Origin: Tsuneonella mangrovi
GTDB taxonomy: Bacteria > Pseudomonadota > Alphaproteobacteria > Sphingomonadales > Sphingomonadaceae
Assembly: GCF_002269345.1 (NCBI RefSeq)
Contig: NZ_CP022889.1
Coordinates: 2,336,501 to 2,400,500, forward strand
Direction: 5' to 3'
DNA length: 64,000 nt
Position 1 is the first letter of the stretch; every line of letters begins with the position of its first letter. The position numbers and the translations under genes were made by a program. The notes beneath the pieces are model-generated. The model made no database searches and was not told where the DNA came from. It saw nothing but the letters and a program-made list of their open reading frames with translations. This document shows positions 36,239-44,399 of this stretch, one piece after another.

Positions 36239-37507
36239 ATGAGCGGGCCTATCACTTCCAGCGACGGCAGCGGACGCCACATCGGGCGCAGCGAATTCGT
36301 TGCGCTGATGGCGGCGATCATGAGCCTTGGCGCACTGGCGATCGACGGGATGCTCCCGGCGCTCGACGCGATCGCGCACTCGTTCGGGGTCGTCGATCCC
36401 AACGAGCGGCAGCTGGTGGTCGGGGTCTATCTCGTTGCCACTGGGGTCGGCTGCCTGGTGCCGGGAAGCCTCGCGGACCGGTTCGGGCGGCGGCCGGTGC
36501 TGTTCGTCGCGCTCGGTTTTTACGTCGTCATGTCGCTGATGTGCGCGCTCGCACCCAGTTTCGACGCGATGCTCGTGCTGCGGGTGATCCAGGGGTTCGG
36601 CACCGCGGGGCTTGGGGTGATCCCTGCGGCAGTGATCCGCGACCGGTTCGAAGGCGACGCGATGGCCCGCCTGATGAGCACGATCTTCATCGTGTTCATG
36701 GTCGTGCCGGTGCTTGCGCCGAGTGTTGGGCAAGCGGTGCTGCAGTTCGGCGAATGGCCGTGGGTGTTCGTGATGATGTCCGCGCTCGCGGCATCGGTCG
36801 CGGTGTGGGCGTGGGCGCGCCTTCCCGAGACGCTGCACCCCGAGGATCGCCAGCCGGTCGATTTCAAGACCGTGGTGCACAACCTGCCGCTGACGCTTAC
36901 GACCCGTGGCGCGGTCGGCTACGTGATCGGCAGTGCGCTGACCTTCGGGGCGATGTTCGGCTACGTGAACAGCGCGCAGCAACTGGTCGGCGAGCACTTC
37001 GGTGCGGGCGAGAACTTCCCGCTGATCTTTGGCGCAACCGCCTCGACGCTGGCGGTGTCGAGCTTCACCAATTCGCGGATCGTCGAACGGTTCGGCGCGC
37101 GGCGGGTAAGCCATACCGCTCTGATCGCGTTCATCGCTGTGTCCGCACTACAGGTCTGGGCATCGCTTTTCCACGAAGGCTCGCTCCAGCTGTTCGTGCC
37201 GCTGATGAGCGCCAACCTCTGCCTGCTGGGGTTCATGGGGGCGAACTTTGGTTCGATCGCGATGCAGCCGTTCGAGCACCTGGCAGGGGCCGCGAGCAGC
37301 GCGCAGTCGTTCATCCGCATGACGCTCGGTTCGGCAGTCGGGATCGCGATCGGCCAGGCCTATGACGGCAGCGCGCGGCCGATCGCGTTTGCGCTGCTGA
37401 CCTGCAGCCTCATGAGCCTTGCGCTGGTGCTGTTCAGCGAACGGGGCCAGCTGTTCACCCGCCCTGGCGACGTGCGCAAGTTTCCCGGAGGATACGAAGC
37501 GCACTGA
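36239..37507 (+). CDS. Bcr/CflA-type multidrug MFS transporter
   Basis: A 12-helix major facilitator of 422 aa. The drug:H+ antiporter motifs are visible: MLPALDAIAHSFGV in helix 1, LADRFGRRPVL (motif A), and VLRVIQGFGTAGLGVIPAAV. The second half has the equivalent helices and ends in a short cytoplasmic tail. The substrate is unknown. ATG at 36239 is the first start giving the standard N-terminus. It is divergent from dinB. Confidence 0.88.
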   Translation: MSGPITSSDGSGRHIGRSEFVALMAAIMSLGALAIDGMLPALDAIAHSFGVVDPNERQLVVGVYLVATGVGCLVPGSLADRFGRRPVLFVALGFYVVMSLMCALAPSFDAMLVLRVIQGFGTAGLGVIPAAVIRDRFEGDAMARLMSTIFIVFMVVPVLAPSVGQAVLQFGEWPWVFVMMSALAASVAVWAWARLPETLHPEDRQPVDFKTVVHNLPLTLTTRGAVGYVIGSALTFGAMFGYVNSAQQLVGEHFGAGENFPLIFGATASTLAVSSFTNSRIVERFGARRVSHTALIAFIAVSALQVWASLFHEGSLQLFVPLMSANLCLLGFMGANFGSIAMQPFEHLAGAASSAQSFIRMTLGSAVGIAIGQAYDGSARPIAFALLTCSLMSLALVLFSERGQLFTRPGDVRKFPGGYEAH

Positions 37508-37517
37508 TCGGGCGGGG

Positions 37518-39068
37518 TCAGGCCTCCGCGGCGAGTTTCCGCCAAGCAAGGTCGGCAAATTCACACAGCAGCGGGCGTGTGTCGCGCGGGTCGATGATAT
37601 CCTCGACGTTAAATCGCTCGGCGCTGCGGAACGGCGACGTCACTTTGTCGAGCCGCGCACGGATCGCAGCGAGCTCGGCCGCCGGATCTTCCGCCGCTTC
37701 GAGTTCGGACTTGTAGGCCACCTCCAGCCCGCCGGCGATGGGGAGCGAGCCCCAGTCGCCCGACGGCCAGCAATAGCGATACTGGAACCGGTCGGCGTTG
37801 CTCATCGCGCTCCCGGCGATGCCGTAGGCGCGGCGCAGCACGATCGAAGCGAGCGGCACGGTCGCCTTGTAGATCGCGTTCATCGCCTGGACGCCGTAGC
37901 GGATCGTGCCTTCCACTTCCGCCTGGCGCCCGATCATGAAACCGGGATTGTCGACCAGGTGGACGATCGGCAGGCGGAACTGGTCGGCCAGTTTGACGAA
38001 GCGTTCGACTTTCTCGCTGGTCTTGGCGTCCCACGATCCGCCGAGGTAGCTCGGATCGCTAGCGAGGACTGCCACGGGCCACCCGTCGAGCCGCGCCAGC
38101 GCCGTGATCGCGGTGCGGCCCCACATCCGCCCGATCTCGAACACGGTGCCCTGGTCGAACACCATCTCCATGCAGCGGCGCATCGAGTAGACCCGCTTTT
38201 CCTCGCGCGGGACAAGGCTGAGCAACGCTTCCTCGCGGCGATGAACCGGATCGGTGCACAGCGACCGGCGCGCGAGCTGGCCTGCGTATTCGGGCATGAA
38301 GGAGAGGAAATGCCGCGCGCGGGCGAAGGCTTCGGCCTCGCTGCCAACCTCGTCATCGACCACGCCGTTGCGGGTGTGGATCTCGCTGCCGCCCAGCTCC
38401 TCCTTGGCGCGCTGGTAATCCTCGGGCCCCTTGTAGCTTTCGCCGAGTCCGTCGACCACGGCGGGGCCGGCGGCGAAGATCTGGCTCAGTCCCTTGACCA
38501 TGATCGAATAGTGGCTGGCGACGATACGCGCTGCGCCGAGGCCTGCGGTGGGACCGAGCGACAGCGCGACCACCGGAACGGTGTCGAGGTTCTTCACGAC
38601 CTCGCCCCACATGTGAACCGCCGGGATATAGGTCGATCCGATCATCTCCAGCGTCTTGACCGAGCCGCCTCCGCCGGTGCCGTCGATCATGCGGATGATC
38701 GGCAGCTTGAGCTCGTGGGCCATCTTCTCGGCCTGCTCCATCTTGCGGCCGATCCCGGCATCCGCCGCGCCGCCGCGGATGGTGAAGTCGTCCGCCGTGG
38801 CGACCACCGGGCGGCCGTTGATCGTAGCTTTGCCGAACAGGAACGGGGCGGGCAGCACGCTTTCGAGATTGCCGTCTTCGTCGTAAGAGCCGCGCCCGGC
38901 GATCTTGCCGATCTCGCGGAAACTCCCGTCGTCGACCAGCGCCGCGAGCCGTGCGCGGGCATCCATCTTGCCGCGCGAATGCTGGCGACCGACCTTTTCG
39001 GGGCCGCCCATCTGTTCGGCCAGCGCCTCGCGGTGGCGCAGTTCCTCGAGTTCCTTTTCCCAGCTCAT
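37518..39068 (-). CDS. Acyl-CoA carboxylase, carboxyltransferase (beta) subunit
   Basis: A biotin-dependent carboxyltransferase of 516 aa with two crotonase-like domains. Recognisable features are ARARLAALVDDGSFREIG at the N-terminus, the acyl-CoA oxyanion GTGGGGSVKT, and the C-terminal VDNPGFMIGRQAE. The acyl-CoA substrate (propionyl-, methylcrotonyl- or other) cannot be decided from sequence. The biotin carboxylase partner is probably the gene at 40,899. Its ATG overlaps the upstream epimerase stop. Confidence 0.88.
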   Translation of the reverse strand: MSWEKELEELRHREALAEQMGGPEKVGRQHSRGKMDARARLAALVDDGSFREIGKIAGRGSYDEDGNLESVLPAPFLFGKATINGRPVVATADDFTIRGGAADAGIGRKMEQAEKMAHELKLPIIRMIDGTGGGGSVKTLEMIGSTYIPAVHMWGEVVKNLDTVPVVALSLGPTAGLGAARIVASHYSIMVKGLSQIFAAGPAVVDGLGESYKGPEDYQRAKEELGGSEIHTRNGVVDDEVGSEAEAFARARHFLSFMPEYAGQLARRSLCTDPVHRREEALLSLVPREEKRVYSMRRCMEMVFDQGTVFEIGRMWGRTAITALARLDGWPVAVLASDPSYLGGSWDAKTSEKVERFVKLADQFRLPIVHLVDNPGFMIGRQAEVEGTIRYGVQAMNAIYKATVPLASIVLRRAYGIAGSAMSNADRFQYRYCWPSGDWGSLPIAGGLEVAYKSELEAAEDPAAELAAIRARLDKVTSPFRSAERFNVEDIIDPRDTRPLLCEFADLAWRKLAAEA

Positions 39069-40030
39069 GCCGCCGCCTTCATTGCCGCCAGTCCTTCCTC
39101 GCGAGTGATCACCGGGGCATAGCCCAGCTCGCGCTTCGCCTTGCTGCCATTGAGCGTGCAGGTGCAGCTCATCACCATAGCGGCGTGGCGGGTGAGCGGC
39201 GGAGCGCCCGACAGGCCGAACGCGCGCCAGATGTCTTCACTCACTGCACCGACGATCCGCACGAGCCATGCAGGCGCGGATTTCTCCGGTAATTCCAACC
39301 CTTTCGATGCCGCCATTCCGCTAATCATCTCGTGCAAGCTCGCGTCGCCGTCGTCGAGGATGAAATAGGCCTCGCCGGGTGTGCCGTGGGTCAGCGCCAG
39401 GTCGATCGCGTGGACGAGGTTGGCGATATGCGTGGTCGAGGTCATCGCCGCGCCGTGGTCGATCCACGTCCAGTTGCCCGCCTTCGCCATCGCTTCGACT
39501 GCGGGCAGCAGCGTGGTGTCGCCCGGGCCCCAGATGAACCGAGGGCGCAGAACGATCGTCTCGAACCCCGGCGCATTGGCGGCGCGCACTGCCGCTTCGG
39601 CCTGCGCCTTGGTTGCGCAGTAGGGGAACGGCGAAGTGGGCGCGAGCGGGTAGGTCTCGTCCGCCCCGGCAATGTCCTGCCCGTAGACGATCGCCGCTTC
39701 GGTGCCGATGTGGATGAAGCGCTTGACCCCGGCCTCGCGCGCTGCGGCGAGCATTGCCTGCGTACCGAGCACGTTGAAGCGGTACCACGCGTCGTCCGGC
39801 CCCCACGCTTCGACGAAAGCGGCGGAGTGGACCACTGCCTCGGCCCGGTCGAGATCGCTGGCGGTCACGGTTTCGAGGTCGCAGCGTACCGGCGTGCCGC
39901 CTGCCTCGCGGATCTTCGCATCGGAGCTTTCCGAGCGCGACATCGCCAGCACTTCGTGGCCCTTGGAAACGAGGTGGCGCGTCGCCGCCCCGCCGACGAA
40001 GCCCGACGCCCCGGTCACGAAGATCTTCAT
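39065..40030 (-). CDS. NAD(P)-dependent epimerase/dehydratase family protein
   Basis: An extended SDR of 321 aa with the cofactor motif TGASGFVGG near residues 6-14, the catalytic YxxxK as YCATK, and LRPRFIWGPGD typical of 3-beta-hydroxysteroid dehydrogenase-like proteins. ATG at 40030 has AGGGTGG upstream. It overlaps the carboxyltransferase by four bases, so the two genes are co-transcribed. The substrate is not known. Confidence 0.82.
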   Translation of the reverse strand: MKIFVTGASGFVGGAATRHLVSKGHEVLAMSRSESSDAKIREAGGTPVRCDLETVTASDLDRAEAVVHSAAFVEAWGPDDAWYRFNVLGTQAMLAAAREAGVKRFIHIGTEAAIVYGQDIAGADETYPLAPTSPFPYCATKAQAEAAVRAANAPGFETIVLRPRFIWGPGDTTLLPAVEAMAKAGNWTWIDHGAAMTSTTHIANLVHAIDLALTHGTPGEAYFILDDGDASLHEMISGMAASKGLELPEKSAPAWLVRIVGAVSEDIWRAFGLSGAPPLTRHAAMVMSCTCTLNGSKAKRELGYAPVITREEGLAAMKAAA

Positions 40031-40080
40031 CGGCCACCCTCCATCTCGCTGCCCGTGTTCCATTTTACCGGCCAACGCGT

Positions 40081-40902
40081 ATGGTCCGGCCGATGGGCTT
40101 GTCTCGCAGTCTTAGGATGGTGCTGGCCGCGTGGCTACTCCTTGTGCCGCCTGCCGTTGCAGGGGCGCAATCGGACGGCCTCGCGCGCGACACCGTCGCC
40201 AAGATCGAGCAGCGCGCCTACCTGTTCCTCCCCGAGGCGGAAGGGCCGGTGCCGCTGCTGGTGGTGCTGCCGGGGACGGGCGGCGACGGACGCGAGATGA
40301 TCGCGATGCTGCGCCCGGCCGCGCAACAGTATCGCTTCGCGCTCCTCGGGCTGAGTCCACGAGCAGGGCAGAATTTCGCCGCGATCGATCGCTTCTTCGA
40401 CGACTACGAAAGCGGCGAGCCGAGCGCGCACGAGGCCTGGCCGAAGCCGCATTTCGGGGCGGATCGCGAGCGTCTGCTCAAGGTGCTGGACGAGCTATCA
40501 GCGCGCCACGCGATCGATCCATCGCATGTCGGGCTGCTCGGGTTTTCGCATGGGGGCAGCTTCGCGCTCAGCCTCGGCCTGTCCGATCCGCAGCGGTTCC
40601 ACACGATTGCCGCTCTCTCCCCCGGGGTGCTCGTTGCCGATCCGGTAGCGGGCGAAGGGCAGGCGGTGTTCCTCGCCCACGGGCGGGACGACAAGACCCA
40701 GCCGTTTCACCGCACCGCCTGCGTGATGACCGCGGCGCTGGAGCGGGAAGGGCGCACCGTGGCGTTCTATCCGTTCGACGGCGGGCACACGATGACCCGC
40801 GTGGAAATCGCCGGCGCGCTCGCGCATTTCATCAGCAAGGGAGCGGAGTCGGTCGATCCCGGCCTGCTTGGCCCGAAACCGGGCGACTGCCCCGCGAATT
40901 AG
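40081..40902 (+). CDS. Secreted alpha/beta hydrolase (dienelactone hydrolase/esterase-like)
   Basis: A 273-residue hydrolase with a Sec signal peptide (MVLAAWLLLVPPAVAGAQ). The nucleophile elbow is GFSHGGS near residue 157, Asp lies in LAHGRDDKTQP, and the catalytic His in FDGGHTM. The oxyanion region is VVLPGTGGDGREM. Start ATG 40081 or 40093; both keep the signal peptide. It converges on and overlaps the biotin carboxylase end by four bases. Confidence 0.75.
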   Translation: MVRPMGLSRSLRMVLAAWLLLVPPAVAGAQSDGLARDTVAKIEQRAYLFLPEAEGPVPLLVVLPGTGGDGREMIAMLRPAAQQYRFALLGLSPRAGQNFAAIDRFFDDYESGEPSAHEAWPKPHFGADRERLLKVLDELSARHAIDPSHVGLLGFSHGGSFALSLGLSDPQRFHTIAALSPGVLVADPVAGEGQAVFLAHGRDDKTQPFHRTACVMTAALEREGRTVAFYPFDGGHTMTRVEIAGALAHFISKGAESVDPGLLGPKPGDCPAN

Positions 40903-42794
40903 CCCTCGGCGGGTTCGACCACCGCCAGCAGCGCCTCGACCTGCACCTGCGCGCCTTCGCTGGCGGAAAGGCTGGTCACGGTCCCGTCGAACGGCGCGGT
41001 GAGCGCGTGCTCCATCTTCATCGCTTCGAGGACGAGGAGGCGTTGACCTGCGGTGACGGTGTCGCCCTCGGCCACATCGACCGCAATGACCTTGCCCGGC
41101 ATCGGAGCGATGATGTCGCCGTCATGGGCGTGGTGAGAGCCGGTGCCATCGTGGCGAAAAGGCTTCACTTCGAAAACTGTACCATCTTGATATCGGAGTT
41201 CGTCGTCCGCAAATCCAAAAAACACGCCGTCTTTGCCAGTTTGCTGGTCGCTCGAAATCAAATCAGCGTAGGTTTCTTCGCCACCGACCAACAAGCGTAC
41301 TCTCGTTTCGGCCTTGGAATTCAGGCGAAACCCTTTGATTCCATCTCTGAAGTTGTACGCCGGTGCATATTTACCGCCGGATACAATCCAATCTGCCGCG
41401 TCGCGAAGGACGTTGGCTGCGATCCCTGGCGCTTCTGCAAGTGCCTCAATGTGCTCCTCAATCGTAGCCGTCGTCATCGCGCCAGTCTGAAATTCGTCCA
41501 GCGAGAATAGCCGGTGAAGGAACCAAGCGTTGTTCTTGACAGGCCATACTATGGTGACACCGCATGCGCGCCACATCCCATCGATCGCTGTTTCTCGATC
41601 TTCGGCATGATAGATGATTTTGGCAATCATCGGATCGTAGTACGGCGAAATAACCGACCCTTGATCCACACCAGTATCAATACGGGTGTACTCTGTTCCA
41701 AGGTCAAGTCGTTCCAAACGTCCCGTGCTCGGCAGAAACCCTTTCGCCGGGTCCTCCGCATATAGCCGCGCTTCGATCGCCCAGCCGTTGATCGACAGCT
41801 CCTCCTGCCGCAGCGGGATCGGCTCGCCGCTCGCCACGCGCAGCTGCCACTCGACGAGGTCCACCCCGGTGATCTCTTCGGTCACCGGGTGTTCGACCTG
41901 CAGGCGGGTGTTCATTTCCATGAAGAAGATGCGGTCGGCGCGCAGGCCCTCGCTGGCATCCGCAATGAATTCGATCGTGCCCGCGCCTTCATAGTCCACC
42001 GCTTTGGCCGCGCGCACGGCAGCGGCGCAGATTTCTTCGCGCGTCGCCTCGTCCATACCGGGGGCGGGCGCTTCCTCGATCACCTTCTGGTGGCGGCGCT
42101 GCAAGGAACAGTCGCGTTCGAACAGGTGGACGACATTGCCGTGGCTGTCGCCGAACACCTGCACTTCGATATGGCGCGGCGAGGTGATCCACTTTTCGAG
42201 CAGCACTTCGTCGTTGGAGAAGCTGGCCTTGGCTTCGCGCTTGCAGCTTTCCAGCGCGGCCTCGAAGTCCTCCGCCGCATCGACCTTGCGCATACCCTTG
42301 CCGCCGCCGCCCGCGACCGCTTTGATCAGCACCGGATAGCCGATCGCGTCGGCCTCCTGCTTCAAACGCTCGACCGACTGGTCCTCGCCCTCGTAACCGG
42401 GTGTCACGGGCACGCCCGCTGCGCGCATCAGCTTCTTCGCAGCGTCCTTCAGCCCCATCGCTTCGATACTGCTCGGCTTCGGTCCGACCCAGATCAGGCC
42501 GGCATCGATCACGGCTTGAGCAAAACCCGCGTTCTCGCTGAGGAAGCCGTAACCCGGATGGATTGCGTCCGCCCCGGTCGCCTTGGCCGCGGCGATGATC
42601 TTCTCGCCGACGAGATAGCTCTCGGCCGCAGGCGAAGGGCCGATATGCACCGCTTCGTCGGCCGAGCGGACGTGCAGCGCCTTGGCATCGGCATCCGAAT
42701 AGACCGCAACTGTCGCGATCCCCATCGCGCGCGCGGTGCGGATGATGCGGCAGGCGATCTCGCCGCGGTTGGCGATGAGCAGCTTTTGTATCAT
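40899..42794 (-). CDS. Acyl-CoA carboxylase, biotin carboxylase plus carrier (alpha) subunit
   Basis: A 631-residue subunit. The biotin carboxylase domain starts MIQKLLIANRGEIACRIIRT, with the ATP-grasp loop AVAGGGGKGMRKV and the catalytic MEMNTRLQVEHPVTE. The C-terminal biotinyl domain has the lysine in LEAMKMEHALTAP. It is intact in frame, although codons for about residues 365-545 come from a segment of much lower GC. It starts 10 bp after crtB and so may be transcribed with the carotenoid operon. The partner is probably the subunit at 37,518. Confidence 0.9.
   Translation of the reverse strand: MIQKLLIANRGEIACRIIRTARAMGIATVAVYSDADAKALHVRSADEAVHIGPSPAAESYLVGEKIIAAAKATGADAIHPGYGFLSENAGFAQAVIDAGLIWVGPKPSSIEAMGLKDAAKKLMRAAGVPVTPGYEGEDQSVERLKQEADAIGYPVLIKAVAGGGGKGMRKVDAAEDFEAALESCKREAKASFSNDEVLLEKWITSPRHIEVQVFGDSHGNVVHLFERDCSLQRRHQKVIEEAPAPGMDEATREEICAAAVRAAKAVDYEGAGTIEFIADASEGLRADRIFFMEMNTRLQVEHPVTEEITGVDLVEWQLRVASGEPIPLRQEELSINGWAIEARLYAEDPAKGFLPSTGRLERLDLGTEYTRIDTGVDQGSVISPYYDPMIAKIIYHAEDRETAIDGMWRACGVTIVWPVKNNAWFLHRLFSLDEFQTGAMTTATIEEHIEALAEAPGIAANVLRDAADWIVSGGKYAPAYNFRDGIKGFRLNSKAETRVRLLVGGEETYADLISSDQQTGKDGVFFGFADDELRYQDGTVFEVKPFRHDGTGSHHAHDGDIIAPMPGKVIAVDVAEGDTVTAGQRLLVLEAMKMEHALTAPFDGTVTSLSASEGAQVQVEALLAVVEPAEG
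41161..41700. other. Low-GC mosaic segment inside the biotin carboxylase gene
   Basis: By hand count these 540 bp contain about 52% G+C; individual 60-base lines are 45-60%. Nearby coding lines are about 62-72%. The reading frame is uninterrupted. The sharp change at both ends suggests replacement by homologous recombination from a lower-GC relative. Confidence 0.65.
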
Positions 42795-42804
42795 GCGAAA
42801 CCGG

Positions 42805-43821
42805 TTAGTCGGCTGGAGCCTGCGCGGCAAGCGTGGGGCGCATCGGCGCGATCGGGCCAGCTTCCCGAACCTCGGCAAGGATTTCGCCGCGAGTCCATTC
42901 GGGCGGCTCGGCAGGGGCGGCGGGGCTGTTGCGCAGCGCTTCCCACAACGCCGCCAGCGCATGGCCGAGCTTGGCGGGGCGCGAGACGATCACCCGGTGG
43001 TCCCACGCCGTCGGGCCCAGCGCCACGACCTTGCGCCCGATCGCGCCGTAGATGCGCGCGGCAGACAGCACGGCCCAGCGGCTGCGGAACGGCAGCTTCG
43101 CCGCGCCGAGCCGGGCCATCGCCTCGTGCTTTTCCATCCGCCGGACCAGCCGTGCGGCCATCGCCGCCAGTTCCTCCCGGTGGTGCGGCTTCATGTGCTG
43201 GCCGGGCTCGATATCCTCCTCGACCAGCCATTCGACCGGCAGGTAACAGCGGTCGGCGCGGTCGTCCTCGGCGATGTCGCGGGCAATGTTGGCGAGCTGG
43301 AACGCGATCCCCAGGTCGCACGCCCGGTCGAGCGTTTCGGTATCGTCTGTCGAAACGCCCATCACCACCGCCATCATCACCCCGACCGCCCCGGCGACGT
43401 GGTAGCAATACCGCGCGAGGTCCATGCCCGTGCGCGGGCGCCAACCTGCGGCATCGAGCGCGAAGCCTTCGATCACGTCATCGGCCATTTGCCGGGTCAG
43501 CCCGCATTCGCGCGCGACGAGTCCAAGCGCGTCGAATGCTTCATCACCTGTCGGCACGCCTTCGAACGCGCGCTCGGTCAATTGGCGGATCGTCGCGATG
43601 CGGCTGACCGGGTCGCCGTCGTTCGACAGTGCGCCGCCCATCACCTGCCCGTCTGCGATATCGTCGCACCGGCGGCACCATGCGTAGAGCAGCCACGCCC
43701 GCTCTCGTGTGGGCCGGTCGAACAGGCGGCTGGCGGCGGAAAAGCTCTTCGAACCTTCGGAGATAGACCGGTGGGCCGCTTCGACCAGCGCTGCGCGGTC
43801 TTGCCCCCCGCTGGAGCTCAC
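42805..43821 (-). CDS. crtB: Phytoene synthase
   Basis: Condenses two GGPP into phytoene, the first committed carotenoid step; 338 aa. The two aspartate-rich motifs are present: YAWCRRCDDIADG and ANIARDIAEDDRADRCYLP. GTG at 43821 overlaps the LOG-family stop by four bases (GTGA), marking a coupled start; the longer open frame upstream is antisense shadow. It is the last crt gene of crtY-crtI-LOG-crtB. Confidence 0.92.
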   Translation of the reverse strand: MSSSGGQDRAALVEAAHRSISEGSKSFSAASRLFDRPTRERAWLLYAWCRRCDDIADGQVMGGALSNDGDPVSRIATIRQLTERAFEGVPTGDEAFDALGLVARECGLTRQMADDVIEGFALDAAGWRPRTGMDLARYCYHVAGAVGVMMAVVMGVSTDDTETLDRACDLGIAFQLANIARDIAEDDRADRCYLPVEWLVEEDIEPGQHMKPHHREELAAMAARLVRRMEKHEAMARLGAAKLPFRSRWAVLSAARIYGAIGRKVVALGPTAWDHRVIVSRPAKLGHALAALWEALRNSPAAPAEPPEWTRGEILAEVREAGPIAPMRPTLAAQAPAD

Positions 43822-44399
43822 AGGTCGCTGGCCTTCATCGCGAAGATCGGGGTGTGCGGGCGGTATTCGGACATCGCTTCGAGCAGGTCGGGCATGGTCT
43901 CGCGCGCGATAAGGATGCCTTGGTGCGCAGGGCGCACGAAGCCGACTTCGGCCATCCGGTCGTTGAACGCGATCAGGTGGTCGTAGAACCCGAAGGCGTT
44001 GAGCAGCCCGACCGGCTTGGTGTGATAGCCCAACTGCGCCCAACTCATCGCTTCCCACAGTTCGTCCATCGTCCCCACGCCGCCCGGGATCGTCACGAAC
44101 CCGTCGGAGAGGTCGGTGAAGCGCTGCTTGCGTTCGTGCATCCCGGAAACGGTGAAAAGCTCGGTGCAATCGTGGTTGGCGACTTCACTGTTTGCGAGTG
44201 CATCGGGGATCACCCCGATCACTTCGCCGCCCGCCTCCAGCGCGCCGCTGGCGACTGCGCCCATCAGCCCGAGCCGCCCGCCGCCATAGACCACGCCGAT
44301 TCCGCGTTCCGCCAGCGTCGCGCCGACTTCGCGCGCCAGCGCGAGGTAGCGCGGGTCTTCGGGTGAGGCCGATCCGCAATAGACGGCGAGGCGCTTCAT
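43818..44399 (-). CDS. LOG-family protein (cytokinin-type nucleoside 5'-monophosphate phosphoribohydrolase)
   Basis: A 193-residue Rossmann protein with the LOG motif PGGVGTMDELWE and an N-terminal YCGSASPEDPRY. In plants and many bacteria LOG proteins release free bases from (cytokinin) nucleoside monophosphates. It lies between crtI and crtB with four-base overlaps on both sides, so it is translated within the carotenoid operon. A role in pigment synthesis is not established. Confidence 0.88.
   Translation of the reverse strand: MKRLAVYCGSASPEDPRYLALAREVGATLAERGIGVVYGGGRLGLMGAVASGALEAGGEVIGVIPDALANSEVANHDCTELFTVSGMHERKQRFTDLSDGFVTIPGGVGTMDELWEAMSWAQLGYHTKPVGLLNAFGFYDHLIAFNDRMAEVGFVRPAHQGILIARETMPDLLEAMSEYRPHTPIFAMKASDL

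Noticed and set aside
36125-37114. A long N-terminal extension of dinB
   Set aside because: The extra 330 codons are antisense to the MFS transporter and His/Arg/Asp-rich in a shadow-like way; the normal DinB start is at 36124.
37419-39122. A 567-codon frame antisense to the carboxyltransferase
   Set aside because: Shadow of the real gene; no recognisable domain.
40081-42794. Whole acyl-CoA carboxylase region as a transferred island
   Set aside because: Only the 0.55-kb internal segment has deviant composition; the surrounding genes match the chromosome and no ends or mobility genes are present.
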